From a bacterium (GTDB lineage: Bacteria > UBP14 > UBA6098 > JAFGQG01), in the NCBI GenBank assembly GCA_016935765.1, contig JAFGQG010000175.1:1-64000 (forward strand): a stretch of 64,000 nt of DNA. Reading direction: 5' to 3'. Positions within the stretch are counted from its first letter, which is position 1; every line of letters starts with the position of its first letter. The position numbers and the translations under genes are program-made. This document shows positions 33,736 to 43,294 of this stretch, piece after piece. Under the pieces are notes generated by a model, which ran no database searches, was not told the origin of the DNA, and saw only the letters and a program-made list of their open reading frames with translations.

Positions 33736-34572
33736 TCAGAAAGAGAACAATATTCCAAAAACCGGCGTATAGATGTTCCGGTATCCTATCACTTTATAAA
33801 TAGTTGCGGAAACAGCGGCTTCTATGACGAGATTCTTTGTGTTCACATACTGGATACCAAGGCAAGCCTGGTGAAAATTCTCCTTTTTAAAATCCACTCC
33901 ATCTATGAAGTAGCCATCCAGTTCCCCCATTATATTCGCGAACGGTTTTTTATTCCTCAGAATGGGAATTTGAAGCGCGAAGTTGTAGAAGTATTGTTCC
34001 CCTATGGAATTCCCTTCGTAATCGTCGGTGTTCAGCCAGAGACCGACAGTTGAGTAGTTTATAGCGCCGTAGAAATCGCTCATCGAATAAATACTGAATA
34101 CCACATCGTAGGAACCGTCGCCGAGAGGGGGGAAATGATCATAGTCACCGGTGGGTAACCTGGCGCCTGCCCAGAGAACTACACCAACGGATTCTTCGTC
34201 CTCGGTTCGAAGCGGCTGGTATAGAATAGAGAAAATCGCGTCTCCTATCCCTTTATTTTCCTCGTCGCCCAATTTCGCATAAATTAATGGTAAAGTCAAT
34301 TTCAGAGTGACTTCCCGAGCGGCTCCCCAATAGATTTCCGATAATATCTTCCCTGAAGTATATCCGGAATCCTGGGGGAAATCGACCCATTTCTCGTTCC
34401 ACCAGTATTGGTCATAAGGAAAATAATAAACATGGTTTTCAATCATGAATTCACCTTTAGCCAGCAAGCTTGTGGCTGAACCAAATATTGGTGAACAAAA
34501 AAGAATTGTAGGCGTGAAAACCAAACAGATAAGAATTATAAGATTAGCTATGGAAAGAAACTTCAAGGTCAT
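33736..34572 (-). CDS. Putative outer-membrane barrel protein
   Basis: 278 residues with a signal peptide ending near TILFCSP. The mature chain is a series of beta-strands with aromatic ends (VYYFPYDQYWWNEKW, LKLTLPLIYAKL, VGVVLWAGARLPTGDYDHF) and closes with a terminal strand PVFGILFSF. It resembles the phenol-MetA-degradation/transporter-like barrels that are widespread in Gram-negative bacteria (LTLPL followed by GIGDA is typical). It probably forms a small outer-membrane channel; substrate unknown. Its ATG overlaps the stop of the upstream small membrane protein gene in an ATGA arrangement, making a two-gene operon. Confidence 0.6.
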   Translation of the reverse strand: MTLKFLSIANLIILICLVFTPTILFCSPIFGSATSLLAKGEFMIENHVYYFPYDQYWWNEKWVDFPQDSGYTSGKILSEIYWGAAREVTLKLTLPLIYAKLGDEENKGIGDAIFSILYQPLRTEDEESVGVVLWAGARLPTGDYDHFPPLGDGSYDVVFSIYSMSDFYGAINYSTVGLWLNTDDYEGNSIGEQYFYNFALQIPILRNKKPFANIMGELDGYFIDGVDFKKENFHQACLGIQYVNTKNLVIEAAVSATIYKVIGYRNIYTPVFGILFSF

Positions 34573-34811
34573 TCTTCTTTTTTAAGTCTTGCTTTAAGAT
34601 CCTCCAGTTCTTTGGTAACCTGGTCCAATTTTATCTGGTATTTCTCTAACAAGCCTTCTTTGGTTTTGGTTCTAATTCTGTAAAACATACCAAGGGCTAT
34701 CAGCATAGAAACTAAGGTATTCCAATAATATAATTCGTTTGGGAATTGCCAGAGGATTCCGAGTAAAAGGATATAGTTAATAATCACCAGAACTAAAGCC
34801 CAAATTATCAT
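34569..34811 (-). CDS. Small inner-membrane protein with two helices and a coiled-coil tail
   Basis: 80 residues: two hydrophobic helices (IIWALVLVIINYILLLGI; TLVSMLIALGMFY) followed by a charged coiled coil (YQIKLDQVTKELEDLKARLKKEE region). GAGGAGG lies 9 bases upstream. It overlaps by 4 bases with the barrel gene downstream. The family is not recognised; the arrangement suggests a membrane-bound partner of the barrel, by context only. Confidence 0.65.
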   Translation of the reverse strand: MIIWALVLVIINYILLLGILWQFPNELYYWNTLVSMLIALGMFYRIRTKTKEGLLEKYQIKLDQVTKELEDLKARLKKEE

Positions 34812-34948
34812 ATTTTAATCCTCCTCAACTATCTTAAATTTAACTTATTCATAATAATAAATAAAATATGATAATAGTAATAACAGCGCAACAAGTTTTT
34901 GGGAATAATCCCGATAATTCAGAAAAAAACCATTAAAAAGGTTCAAAG

Positions 34949-37900
34949 TTATTTCAATATGAGCACTTTTCTGAACTTTTTAAACTTTTGAGTTTCAAAG
35001 CGATAGAAGTAAATACCGCTGGGTATTTCTTTGCCGTTCTGGTCGATACCATCCCACAAAGTTTTATGTTTTCCTGGTGTCACAACATCATCTAGTAATG
35101 TTACAATTTTCTTACCAAGAATATTATAGATTTCCATTTTAACAGGAGTTTTTTCAGGAATTGAATATTCTATATAAGTACTTATATTGGACGGATTCGG
35201 GTATGGGATTCCTAAAGAATAGGTGAGTGGTTTTTCGGCAGGCTCATCAATTCCCGCATCTATGACGGTAAGAGTAACTGGAACGTAGACCAGCGGTGCA
35301 TCCCAGTCGTTTGTAACAATTTTTAGCCATGTTTGATAATCTGCAGGAGGGAGGGAGCCGGAATTCAGGCTAAGGGTGATATCCTGTGGGGATGTAGTAT
35401 AAACAACACCTTGAACAGGGCTTTCGGTTATCCAGGCAGCTTCTATAGCGGAATAGAAAATAGAGCCGTCATCGGGGAGTATATCTTCAGGGTATGGCAT
35501 CGACATTAGGTCTCTGACCGTGAATACAGCTATCGTGAATGCTTCGGGGTTATCGATCACGGAGAATGTGATACCGCACCCGACAGAGTCGCCATCTTCA
35601 GGGAAGAAGTACCAGTGCGGTTCTCCAGTCGGCATCCATCCGTAGGGACTTTCGGGCGCGTATTCCAGCACCTGCCCTTCCCAGCCCATAGGTAACGCCC
35701 CTATCGCTACCATGAATTCAATACCCATCCCCGGTATAGAGCCGTCCCCGGTAGATGGATCGCAATCGGTATCAAGAGCGAAAGCGAGTACGAAGTCGGA
35801 GGTCGGATCCCCCATTGGATTATGCGCGGTGACCAGGAAGTACAGGAAGTTTGATGCGTGTTGAGCATAAAGAGCGGCAAGGTTCAATTCAACGCCCTCT
35901 TCGTCAGGGTCGGTTGCAAGAAGCCGCCATTCTCCGCCAGGCGGGATCATTGGCGAGGCGAGATCGGTCTCATGGCTGATCTTTCTGAAGGGAGATTCTT
36001 CGGGAGGAGTTACCTCCTCGAAGATGTTATATTCAAGGTAGCCGGAACCCAGGTTGCTGATTGTCAGGAAGGTATCGAGTTCGGTTCGCTGCGGCATAGT
36101 GATATGGAATGAATCGGGAGTTACCCCGATATCGGCATTGAAAGCCATAGCCATAGTCTCGTTTGAAGGTTTACTTTCCCCTTCAGTGTAAACAGATTTC
36201 ACAATATAGTAGTATTCTACCTCGTTCACAGCGGTTAAATCGATATATGAGGTATCGGTAATAGCTGTCAGGTTTATAGGTGCGTCTCCATACTCACCTG
36301 GAACAGTTGTGCGATACACGTTATAACCGGTGAAGGATTCGGGGGCAAGGCTTCTGTACCTGGCTGTGGCGAGGCTTGGAGCTTTCCAATTTATCATGAT
36401 TCGGGAGTCGTATCCACTGGTAGCTCTCACGCTGGTTGGCGGCAGCAGAATTTGTTTTTCAAGGACACCGACGTCATCGATATACCAACCTGGTCGTGTC
36501 GAATATTCATCGGACATGAAATGAAATTTGAATTTTACCGTTGAACCGACGTATGGAAGCAGGTCAACCTGTACCCTTTCCCAATTCGTGATGAATCCTG
36601 AGAAGCCTTCCTCATCGAGAGCGCGGATCCTGAACATTGGGTATCCTTGAATTGGATATATCAAGTTCCAGGTATATCCATCATCGGTTGATATTTTGAC
36701 GTTTCCGCCGTCGAACGTAGTTTCGGTTTGGTAGAAGTGGTAGAATTCCAGGGTAGCGCAGGAGAAGTCAGACAGGTCTAATGGAGGGGTAACCAATTCA
36801 GAATTGCTGTTATCTGAGTGGTTGCCGCCGATATTTGTTCCCCAGCATTTTTCACCAGAGAACGCGGTTTCAGGACCGGTTTCGGTAGGGGTTCCCCACT
36901 GCCAATCGTCAGTGGAAATGAAATCGCTTTCACCCTCCTCGAAGTCAAAGAAAATGCTTTTCACCACCTTGAACTTATGAAAACCTTCTTCGGGAAAGGT
37001 TGTTACATTGTGTGCCAGCGCGGCGTCGACAGCGAGCAACTTATACTTAAAACTGTCCCCGACAGCTACAGTTGGAGTTTCCATGTAGGCGTGGTATCCG
37101 TCCAGCGTGTCCCCCTCCATTTCCAGGGTATCTAGAGGATCGTCATTGTGCTGATAGATAAGGATTAAATTATCGATACCGAGGTTGTCCTTTGCTTTTG
37201 CCTTGACAAAGTAAGGATGTAATTCCAGTGCCTGGTCTTCCAAGGGGGAATGTTCCATGTAAGGGTGAATTGTGTCCTGACCGACATAGAAAGAGAATGC
37301 CATATCAGGGGCTTCCTCGGGTAATCGAGCGTAATTGCCGAATGTGTCCATCGCGAAAATGTAATAATATACTGTGGTACCCTCTGATTGCGGGGGTATT
37401 TCCCCTGTATAATCATAAAAATCCCCTGTAGAAGTGAGTGGAGTTGAAGAAAACAATCCCCCAATGGAGTAATATATGAGAGTCGAATCTTCTTCCAGGG
37501 GTATTGTAGATACGATCTTTGCGGAGATGGGGTACGGGCTTTCAGTGTCTTCGGTATCCGGTCTTCCTTCGTGTGATATCTCCACCCTGAATTCACCAAT
37601 TCCGTGCGCCTGGAATGCGTCGTATATTTCCCAGAAATGCGGAGAACCGTTAGCAAGGTTGCCATCATCGTCATCGACGACCAGCACTTCGATTAGAAAA
37701 TCCTCGAAGTTCTCTGCCCAGCCGTACCTTGCGAAGTGTACCAGTGAGTCAGTATAATTGCGTCCGAACAATTCTCTCATGTCCCAGAAAGCCCCGCTTA
37801 TGATAGCCCCGTCGGCATGGACTTCTCCAACCCAGTTATCCGGGTATCTTAAAACGTTATCGAGGTTCCTGAACGGATTTACTGAACACACATCCTCTCC

Positions 37901-39223
37901 GTGTTCGCAATCGTCAAGGATAGTGCAGGCGAAATAGTCTGAGAATGCTTCATCCATTGCGCCTGATTGCCCCGTGTACTCCAATCCTCCCATGGGATAT
38001 ATGAAATGAGTAACTCCGTGGGTGTATTCGTGGTAAACTACATCGGAGAAATGCCCGAAGTTGTTGCAGCTGTTTCCAGCTCCGAAGTGCATTCCGGTGC
38101 CATCCCAGAAGGCGTTGTCCGGGGTAGGTGATACTGTGTCGTTAACCACGACCGGCATGGGATAATCGAGAGCGTCGAAATCGGGATCGATCGCCTTGTA
38201 CCAGTCGTGTACCAGGTTTGTATGATAGTAAACGTTCACTTCAGCGGTCTCTGTCTCCGCCGCGGTGAAATTAATATAATATAATGAATCATTCCTGCAG
38301 AATTCACCCCACATGGCGCGGGATGTGCCTACCGGAACAACGTCCGCGTACAACCCCCTCAGGTTGATCCAGGTTCCCACTCCGTAACTTGGCGCATCAA
38401 AAGGAACGATAAAGACTCCAAATTCGTTAGCGGTATCATTGACTCCTTCCTCAGTTTCCACAAAAACGTAAGGAAAAGGAACGAGTTCCAAATCATCAGT
38501 TGGGTATTCGTAGAGTTTCTCTCCCATAACATAACCGCCGAATTCGTACCTGATGTCGTCGTATTTCAGGAGTAACTCACCGTCATGCGCATCTATATAG
38601 AAATTGAATTTTGTGAGTGGGTAGGGATTGACTGTCCTGAGCCACCACGCGAGATGGTAGCCGTCCTTAGGGAAGACCACTAATTCACTTTCATATTCCT
38701 TGAAATCTTCTGTCGCCTGCGCTATTTCCGCCGCTTCCCGGAATGAGAGTGTCGGGTTGGTGTCGATGTCGATATTCGGGTGGATGTCAGAACCGATCAG
38801 GATTATATGATCATGTTTTATCCTGAAGTGGATTCTCGCATCATGCACAGGAATCCCGTTGAATTTCTGATCGAATATAACGTACCATGTTCCTGCCCTT
38901 TCCTTTGAGCAAGCTAAATTCAAATCGCTTATATCGACAGGGAATAGAGTGGGATTGGTCAGGATAAAACCGCGGCACACGTTTTCCGCCTGAGAAGGAG
39001 TACTGATTTTCCCGACATATATGCCTTCCCCCATTATTCTGTGGGGCAAACCTGTATCGTCGTTCCAGGTGAACCGCCAGTCACTTCCGTATCTCGAGGT
39101 AAAATCTTTGGCTATATGGTTCCGGTCAGCTTGATAAGTGTATGCGGTTAAAATATTAGAAATAAAAACGATTGATAGAATCAATGTACAGACAATTAAA
39201 GTATTAAGATTTTTGCGGCTCAT
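34949..39223 (-). CDS. Secreted thermolysin/fungalysin-like metalloprotease with sorting module
   Basis: 1424 residues with AAAGGAG 10 bases upstream and a signal peptide ending near ILTAYT. Residues about 35-225 look like the FTP/PepSY propeptide of M4 and M36 peptidases. The catalytic domain has HEYTH at 398-402 (two zinc histidines and the general base Glu) and, 22 residues on, GAMDEAFSDYFA (third zinc ligand Glu425). This is the gluzincin pattern shared by M4 and M36; the AFWDGTGMHFGAG segment before it is nearer M36. Downstream are Ig-like domains, a MAM-like sandwich (EWQWGTP-type opening, GWYIDDVGV end), a fibronectin-III-like domain, further beta domains and a sorting module (PYPNPSN, PSGIYFYRF). 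It likely degrades extracellular protein while attached to the surface. Confidence 0.85.
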   Translation of the reverse strand: MSRKNLNTLIVCTLILSIVFISNILTAYTYQADRNHIAKDFTSRYGSDWRFTWNDDTGLPHRIMGEGIYVGKISTPSQAENVCRGFILTNPTLFPVDISDLNLACSKERAGTWYVIFDQKFNGIPVHDARIHFRIKHDHIILIGSDIHPNIDIDTNPTLSFREAAEIAQATEDFKEYESELVVFPKDGYHLAWWLRTVNPYPLTKFNFYIDAHDGELLLKYDDIRYEFGGYVMGEKLYEYPTDDLELVPFPYVFVETEEGVNDTANEFGVFIVPFDAPSYGVGTWINLRGLYADVVPVGTSRAMWGEFCRNDSLYYINFTAAETETAEVNVYYHTNLVHDWYKAIDPDFDALDYPMPVVVNDTVSPTPDNAFWDGTGMHFGAGNSCNNFGHFSDVVYHEYTHGVTHFIYPMGGLEYTGQSGAMDEAFSDYFACTILDDCEHGEDVCSVNPFRNLDNVLRYPDNWVGEVHADGAIISGAFWDMRELFGRNYTDSLVHFARYGWAENFEDFLIEVLVVDDDDGNLANGSPHFWEIYDAFQAHGIGEFRVEISHEGRPDTEDTESPYPISAKIVSTIPLEEDSTLIYYSIGGLFSSTPLTSTGDFYDYTGEIPPQSEGTTVYYYIFAMDTFGNYARLPEEAPDMAFSFYVGQDTIHPYMEHSPLEDQALELHPYFVKAKAKDNLGIDNLILIYQHNDDPLDTLEMEGDTLDGYHAYMETPTVAVGDSFKYKLLAVDAALAHNVTTFPEEGFHKFKVVKSIFFDFEEGESDFISTDDWQWGTPTETGPETAFSGEKCWGTNIGGNHSDNSNSELVTPPLDLSDFSCATLEFYHFYQTETTFDGGNVKISTDDGYTWNLIYPIQGYPMFRIRALDEEGFSGFITNWERVQVDLLPYVGSTVKFKFHFMSDEYSTRPGWYIDDVGVLEKQILLPPTSVRATSGYDSRIMINWKAPSLATARYRSLAPESFTGYNVYRTTVPGEYGDAPINLTAITDTSYIDLTAVNEVEYYYIVKSVYTEGESKPSNETMAMAFNADIGVTPDSFHITMPQRTELDTFLTISNLGSGYLEYNIFEEVTPPEESPFRKISHETDLASPMIPPGGEWRLLATDPDEEGVELNLAALYAQHASNFLYFLVTAHNPMGDPTSDFVLAFALDTDCDPSTGDGSIPGMGIEFMVAIGALPMGWEGQVLEYAPESPYGWMPTGEPHWYFFPEDGDSVGCGITFSVIDNPEAFTIAVFTVRDLMSMPYPEDILPDDGSIFYSAIEAAWITESPVQGVVYTTSPQDITLSLNSGSLPPADYQTWLKIVTNDWDAPLVYVPVTLTVIDAGIDEPAEKPLTYSLGIPYPNPSNISTYIEYSIPEKTPVKMEIYNILGKKIVTLLDDVVTPGKHKTLWDGIDQNGKEIPSGIYFYRFETQKFKKFRKVLILK

Positions 39224-39390
39224 TGGTCTTCTCCTTTATGTTTTTATTATTACAAAAAAATTAAATTTATAATTAAAAATAATCGAGTCAAGTTATTTAA
39301 TTTTTGGAAAAAACCATTTGCTTAAATATCAAAATGATTTAAATTCTTTTTTATGTATAAAACTTCATTGAGTTAGAAAGATAATTATAT

Positions 39391-42387
39391 ATGGAACATA
39401 AAAAAACCGTTTGTTTAATACCAGTAATTTTATTCGTTGTTATTTATGGCTTTTGCTCAGGTGTTTACTCAGCGCCGTTATCGTGTGAACTTGAGTTATT
39501 TGCCAACTCAACGGATTCTGTTTGTTTTGGAGAGACGCTTTGGGTAGATGTCAGTATTGATATCCATAGTCACGCTCCCCCGTTTCTATTTCTTATTCTC
39601 TGGGGTGATGGTGATACTACGAGGAATTTTCTCTTGAACCCGCCCTGGGAATTCACCAGGGGTCACGTTTATGAGTCTGGTGGGGATTTCGTCATCACTG
39701 TACGGGGGTGGTTGCCTGCGCCGGATACATGCGCCGATACCGTTTATTTGACAGTCGCCGCAGACCCCGAATTTATCGTGGATGCAGGTCCGGACAGGTG
39801 GATGTTTCGCGGAGATACCGTTACGATAGGCGGGAGTCCCGCGATTACCGGGGGTACGCCTCCATACCACATTTCATGGACACCCCCTGTCAACCTGACC
39901 AATCCAGCAGTGGCAAACCCCGGTGCCTTCCCGGTTACACATACCACATACACAATGTCAGTAACCGATGATTTCGGGTGTTCTGCGACCGATAGCGTCC
40001 GGCTCATGGTGGACGCGCCGCCAGAGATCAGCAATGTCGTTTTCTGGCAGACGACAGACGGTTCACAGCAGGTAACGATATGTTATGATTTTAATGACGA
40101 TGACGGCGATTCCGCGGCTATATCCGTTGCAATCTCATCGGACGGTGGCGGAACGTGGACGGTACCGGTCAGCACGGTGTACGACACGATCGGGACACCG
40201 CCGAACCTTGGGTCGGGGGTGATGCCCGGCACCCATTGCTTCGTCTGGGACCTCGGAGAAGACCTCCCCGGAGTCGAAAGCTGCAACTTCATAGTCGAAA
40301 TCACCGCCATGACGGGCTTGCGGGAAACCCTCGTCGTGCTGGATTCCTTTCTCCTCGCCGAAGCAAGAGGGATCACATTCGACGGCACCGCATTATGGGT
40401 CAACCAGAGTCCTGGACTCCCTCCGCCGTCTTCCGTCGATAAAATATTCAGGATCGACCCCCATTCCTATGCTAAGCTCGACTCGTTCTATTATCCGACC
40501 TTCCCATACGGGCACATGGAAGATATGGCATGGATCAATGACACCCTATATTTGTTCAGTTTCGGAATGTTCGTGCCGGATGTCAGGGCAAAGATCTTTA
40601 AAATTGACACAGCTACGGGTTTTATGGTCGATACCTCAGCAACGATATTCCCGGGAAGCTACACGGGACAGGGATTGACGTCGGACGGAGTGAACCTCTG
40701 GGCGGTCAGCTCTGTAGGCTCGTGTTACAAGGTCGATCCGCATACATTGAATGCAACTTTCTTGTATAACGCCGACACTACCGCCGGTGGGGATACTGTT
40801 TTCGTAAGTGGGCGTAACTCAGACGGCGCCGCTTTCGGAGAAGGTTACCTCTGGCTGGTCAGGAATCAGCTCGGGTACAGGATCTTTAAAGTAGATACCG
40901 CGCTGGGGATAGTCGTCGATTCGACATACGCGCCAATGAGCAGTACTTCCGGTCCCGAAGGGCTCGCCTATGATGGGCGCTACTTCTGGTATGTGGAAAA
41001 CAGCATACATGGCGGTACTGTTTATAGATTGGGCACTCACGAACTGGAAGTAAGTACCTACTCCAGCAGGGGATGCCTCGACTCCAGAGACCCGGTTATA
41101 GTCATCGATCCAGCTATATGCGGCGACTACTTGTGCGGAGGGATCGACTATAGTTTTCTATGGGAGGTTATCGACGAATTCGTGTTTCCATACACTCCAT
41201 GCTCCCTTTTCATTTCCTACGATGGCGGCTCAACCTTCGATTTACTTGCTGTTACTACCAATGATTCCACGTACCTCTGGTCACCGGTACCCGATACGTT
41301 CCTGACTGATGTCGTTTTTAGTGTTTCTGTAGTGGACAGTTTTGGGAATCCCGGGTACAATGAAAGCTGTTCATTTGTTATCGTTGATGCAGCCACGCCG
41401 GTGGAAGTTTCGATCATCTGCCCAGACCCGTGCGGGGTTTATACTTCCTGCTTACCACAATCCTTTATTCTAAGCTTATACGATTCCTCGGGAGCAGGCA
41501 TTGATACAATGAGAACATACTTTACGTTGATAATAAACCATTTAAGAGGGGGTGCTGATACGATATATATTTCCGAACCTTCACCCTATCTCACCTTCTT
41601 TTCGGACACACTGGTTGAGGTTTCATACAATCATTTTGATGGTGATTCTGTTGTTTTGACTTTGGATTCGGTTTATAATATCTACGGGTGTTCGATTCCC
41701 CTGGGAGTCCCTGTCGAATGCTCGTTCATCAGTGATAATTCTGCGCCATACGCAGCCCCGGAAGATATGTTCCCTGTACCTGGAAGCTGGAATTTTGATA
41801 CAGTAATTTCGGTTTTTGTCAACTTTTTTGATAATGGAGCAGGTGTCCTCGATGATAGTACAACTATGGAGTTGATAATCTGGAATGATGGCGTTCCGGA
41901 GACGTTGTTCTTCCTGGGGGATTCCGTGGAGGTTACTTTTAGCCCGGGTGAAAGCGTGTACGTTTACGCGCGGACGATCGACGCTATTCCCCAGCATCCG
42001 TTCTGTTCGTGTCCGCCAAACGTTGGTAATGCCTCCTGGTCTTTCTATGTCTGCCGCGACAACACTGCCCCGGAGATCACGGACGTGAGGTTCTACCAGA
42101 GAACGGACGGTTCGAGACTGGTGGATATTTACTACTTCGCCGACGACATCGATGGCGATTCGATGTATGTCGAACTTCAAGTTTCGAATGATGGCGGATT
42201 TACCTGGGATGTGTTACCAGTTACGTTCATTACCCCCTCTGATACCGGTTGGGTGTTACCTTCAGCCTCCGAGGAGAAGCGAATCACCTGGGACATGGGG
42301 GCTGACTACGGCGAATGCGATTTCGAGGAGAGCGACATTAGAGTCAGGATCAGGGGTGAAGACGGGGTGTATGGCTGCGGGTGGTGA
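39391..42387 (+). CDS. Secreted protein with PKD-like, propeller-like and Ig-like domains
   Basis: 998 residues with a signal peptide ending near GVYSAP. Domains: two PKD-like folds (LWGDGDTTRNF, then PPYHISWTPPVNLTNP and TYTMSVTDDFGCS); an about 100-residue module starting ISNVVFWQTTDGS; a stretch of about 250 residues with repeated GI-FDGTALWV, EDMAWINDTLYLF and GLAYDGRYFWYV motifs resembling a beta-propeller; Ig-like domains; and a final copy of the module (ITDVRFYQRTDGS to SDIRVRIRGEDG). It ends YGCGW without a YPNPFN sorting module. The same ending in the proteins at 51975 and 52807 shows this is its natural terminus. Function unknown; sugar or protein binding at the surface is plausible. 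Confidence 0.65.
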   Translation: MEHKKTVCLIPVILFVVIYGFCSGVYSAPLSCELELFANSTDSVCFGETLWVDVSIDIHSHAPPFLFLILWGDGDTTRNFLLNPPWEFTRGHVYESGGDFVITVRGWLPAPDTCADTVYLTVAADPEFIVDAGPDRWMFRGDTVTIGGSPAITGGTPPYHISWTPPVNLTNPAVANPGAFPVTHTTYTMSVTDDFGCSATDSVRLMVDAPPEISNVVFWQTTDGSQQVTICYDFNDDDGDSAAISVAISSDGGGTWTVPVSTVYDTIGTPPNLGSGVMPGTHCFVWDLGEDLPGVESCNFIVEITAMTGLRETLVVLDSFLLAEARGITFDGTALWVNQSPGLPPPSSVDKIFRIDPHSYAKLDSFYYPTFPYGHMEDMAWINDTLYLFSFGMFVPDVRAKIFKIDTATGFMVDTSATIFPGSYTGQGLTSDGVNLWAVSSVGSCYKVDPHTLNATFLYNADTTAGGDTVFVSGRNSDGAAFGEGYLWLVRNQLGYRIFKVDTALGIVVDSTYAPMSSTSGPEGLAYDGRYFWYVENSIHGGTVYRLGTHELEVSTYSSRGCLDSRDPVIVIDPAICGDYLCGGIDYSFLWEVIDEFVFPYTPCSLFISYDGGSTFDLLAVTTNDSTYLWSPVPDTFLTDVVFSVSVVDSFGNPGYNESCSFVIVDAATPVEVSIICPDPCGVYTSCLPQSFILSLYDSSGAGIDTMRTYFTLIINHLRGGADTIYISEPSPYLTFFSDTLVEVSYNHFDGDSVVLTLDSVYNIYGCSIPLGVPVECSFISDNSAPYAAPEDMFPVPGSWNFDTVISVFVNFFDNGAGVLDDSTTMELIIWNDGVPETLFFLGDSVEVTFSPGESVYVYARTIDAIPQHPFCSCPPNVGNASWSFYVCRDNTAPEITDVRFYQRTDGSRLVDIYYFADDIDGDSMYVELQVSNDGGFTWDVLPVTFITPSDTGWVLPSASEEKRITWDMGADYGECDFEESDIRVRIRGEDGVYGCGW

Positions 42388-42562
42388 TAAACAATGACGA
42401 ATGAATAATGACGAATGATTATTCCCCTATCACTTGAAACGGAGATTTTCCCCTAAAATTTATTCTTTGTTGCGCGGATTTGCGTTAATCAGCGGTTTCT
42501 TTTGGTCTATCAGCCACTTAACCCTGATTACGCTGGATATATGATGCGCGGAGCCGTCAATC

Positions 42563-43114
42563 CTAATCCCCAATATATTCCTCTTCAAGCTTTTCGTGTT
42601 CCTTGAAAATGGTCTCCATCTGGCTCTTGCACGTCTTCAACTGGGTCACCATCTCTGAAAACCTGTCATTGAACTGCTTGAGGTTCTCTTCGAACTCCTC
42701 ATGCTCCTCCTCGATCTGAACCAGGGGGACCTCGCCATGATGCTCCTCCATCTCCTCATGTTCAGCCTTCCGCTTATCAAATTCCGAAAGCAATTCCCTG
42801 CACTTCTGAATGACCTGGATATGCTCTTCATCCCACTTATCATGCTGTTTCTGTTTGGCTTTATCCTCTTCCGAGAGTCCCTTTCCGGCAAGCTTAATGT
42901 CCAGTTTCATGTGCATTTGGTCCAGTTCTTCGTGCTCAACGATGAGTTCATCAAGAAGGGTTTGAAGGCTTTTCGCGCGCTTGGTCAACTCCTCGGTTTG
43001 AGCCTCAAATTCCGCGTCGAGCTTTTCCCTTAGCTTTTCCCTCTTACGTTTATCACAGCTTGTCAATAACATTAATGGGATAATCCCAAGTATCACATAA
43101 GCTTTTATTCTCAT
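42563..43114 (-). CDS. Coiled-coil lipoprotein
   Basis: 183 residues with a lipoprotein signal (lipobox LLTSC, Cys20) and then an almost continuous charged coiled coil rich in Glu, Lys and Gln (for example LREKLDAEFEAQTEELTKRA). AAGGAAGG lies upstream of the ATG. It faces away from the SPFH operon that begins 180 bases beyond. Long periplasmic coiled-coil lipoproteins can act as spacers or tethers between membranes, but the family is not recognised. The 175 bases downstream (42388-42562) hold only short repeats such as AATGACGAATGA and TTTGCGTTAATCAGCGG. Confidence 0.75.
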   Translation of the reverse strand: MRIKAYVILGIIPLMLLTSCDKRKREKLREKLDAEFEAQTEELTKRAKSLQTLLDELIVEHEELDQMHMKLDIKLAGKGLSEEDKAKQKQHDKWDEEHIQVIQKCRELLSEFDKRKAEHEEMEEHHGEVPLVQIEEEHEEFEENLKQFNDRFSEMVTQLKTCKSQMETIFKEHEKLEEEYIGD

Positions 43115-43294
43115 TTTTCCTTCCTTTTGGTTAACGATTTCGTTATCAATATTAATTCATTGAAATGAAAAATAATAAGATATTCTGTATTGAAAAGTTA
43201 AAAATTGGTTAACTTCATTTTTTGTATTTGCGTATCACAATTTTTCATATAACTTGAATAATATAATATTAATCCTGAGAACTCATAGAAAAAT

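Noticed and set aside
39391-42387. Truncation of this secreted protein, because it lacks a sorting module
   Set aside because: The same end occurs in the protein ending at 52754 and in the remnant at 52878, so it is the natural terminus.
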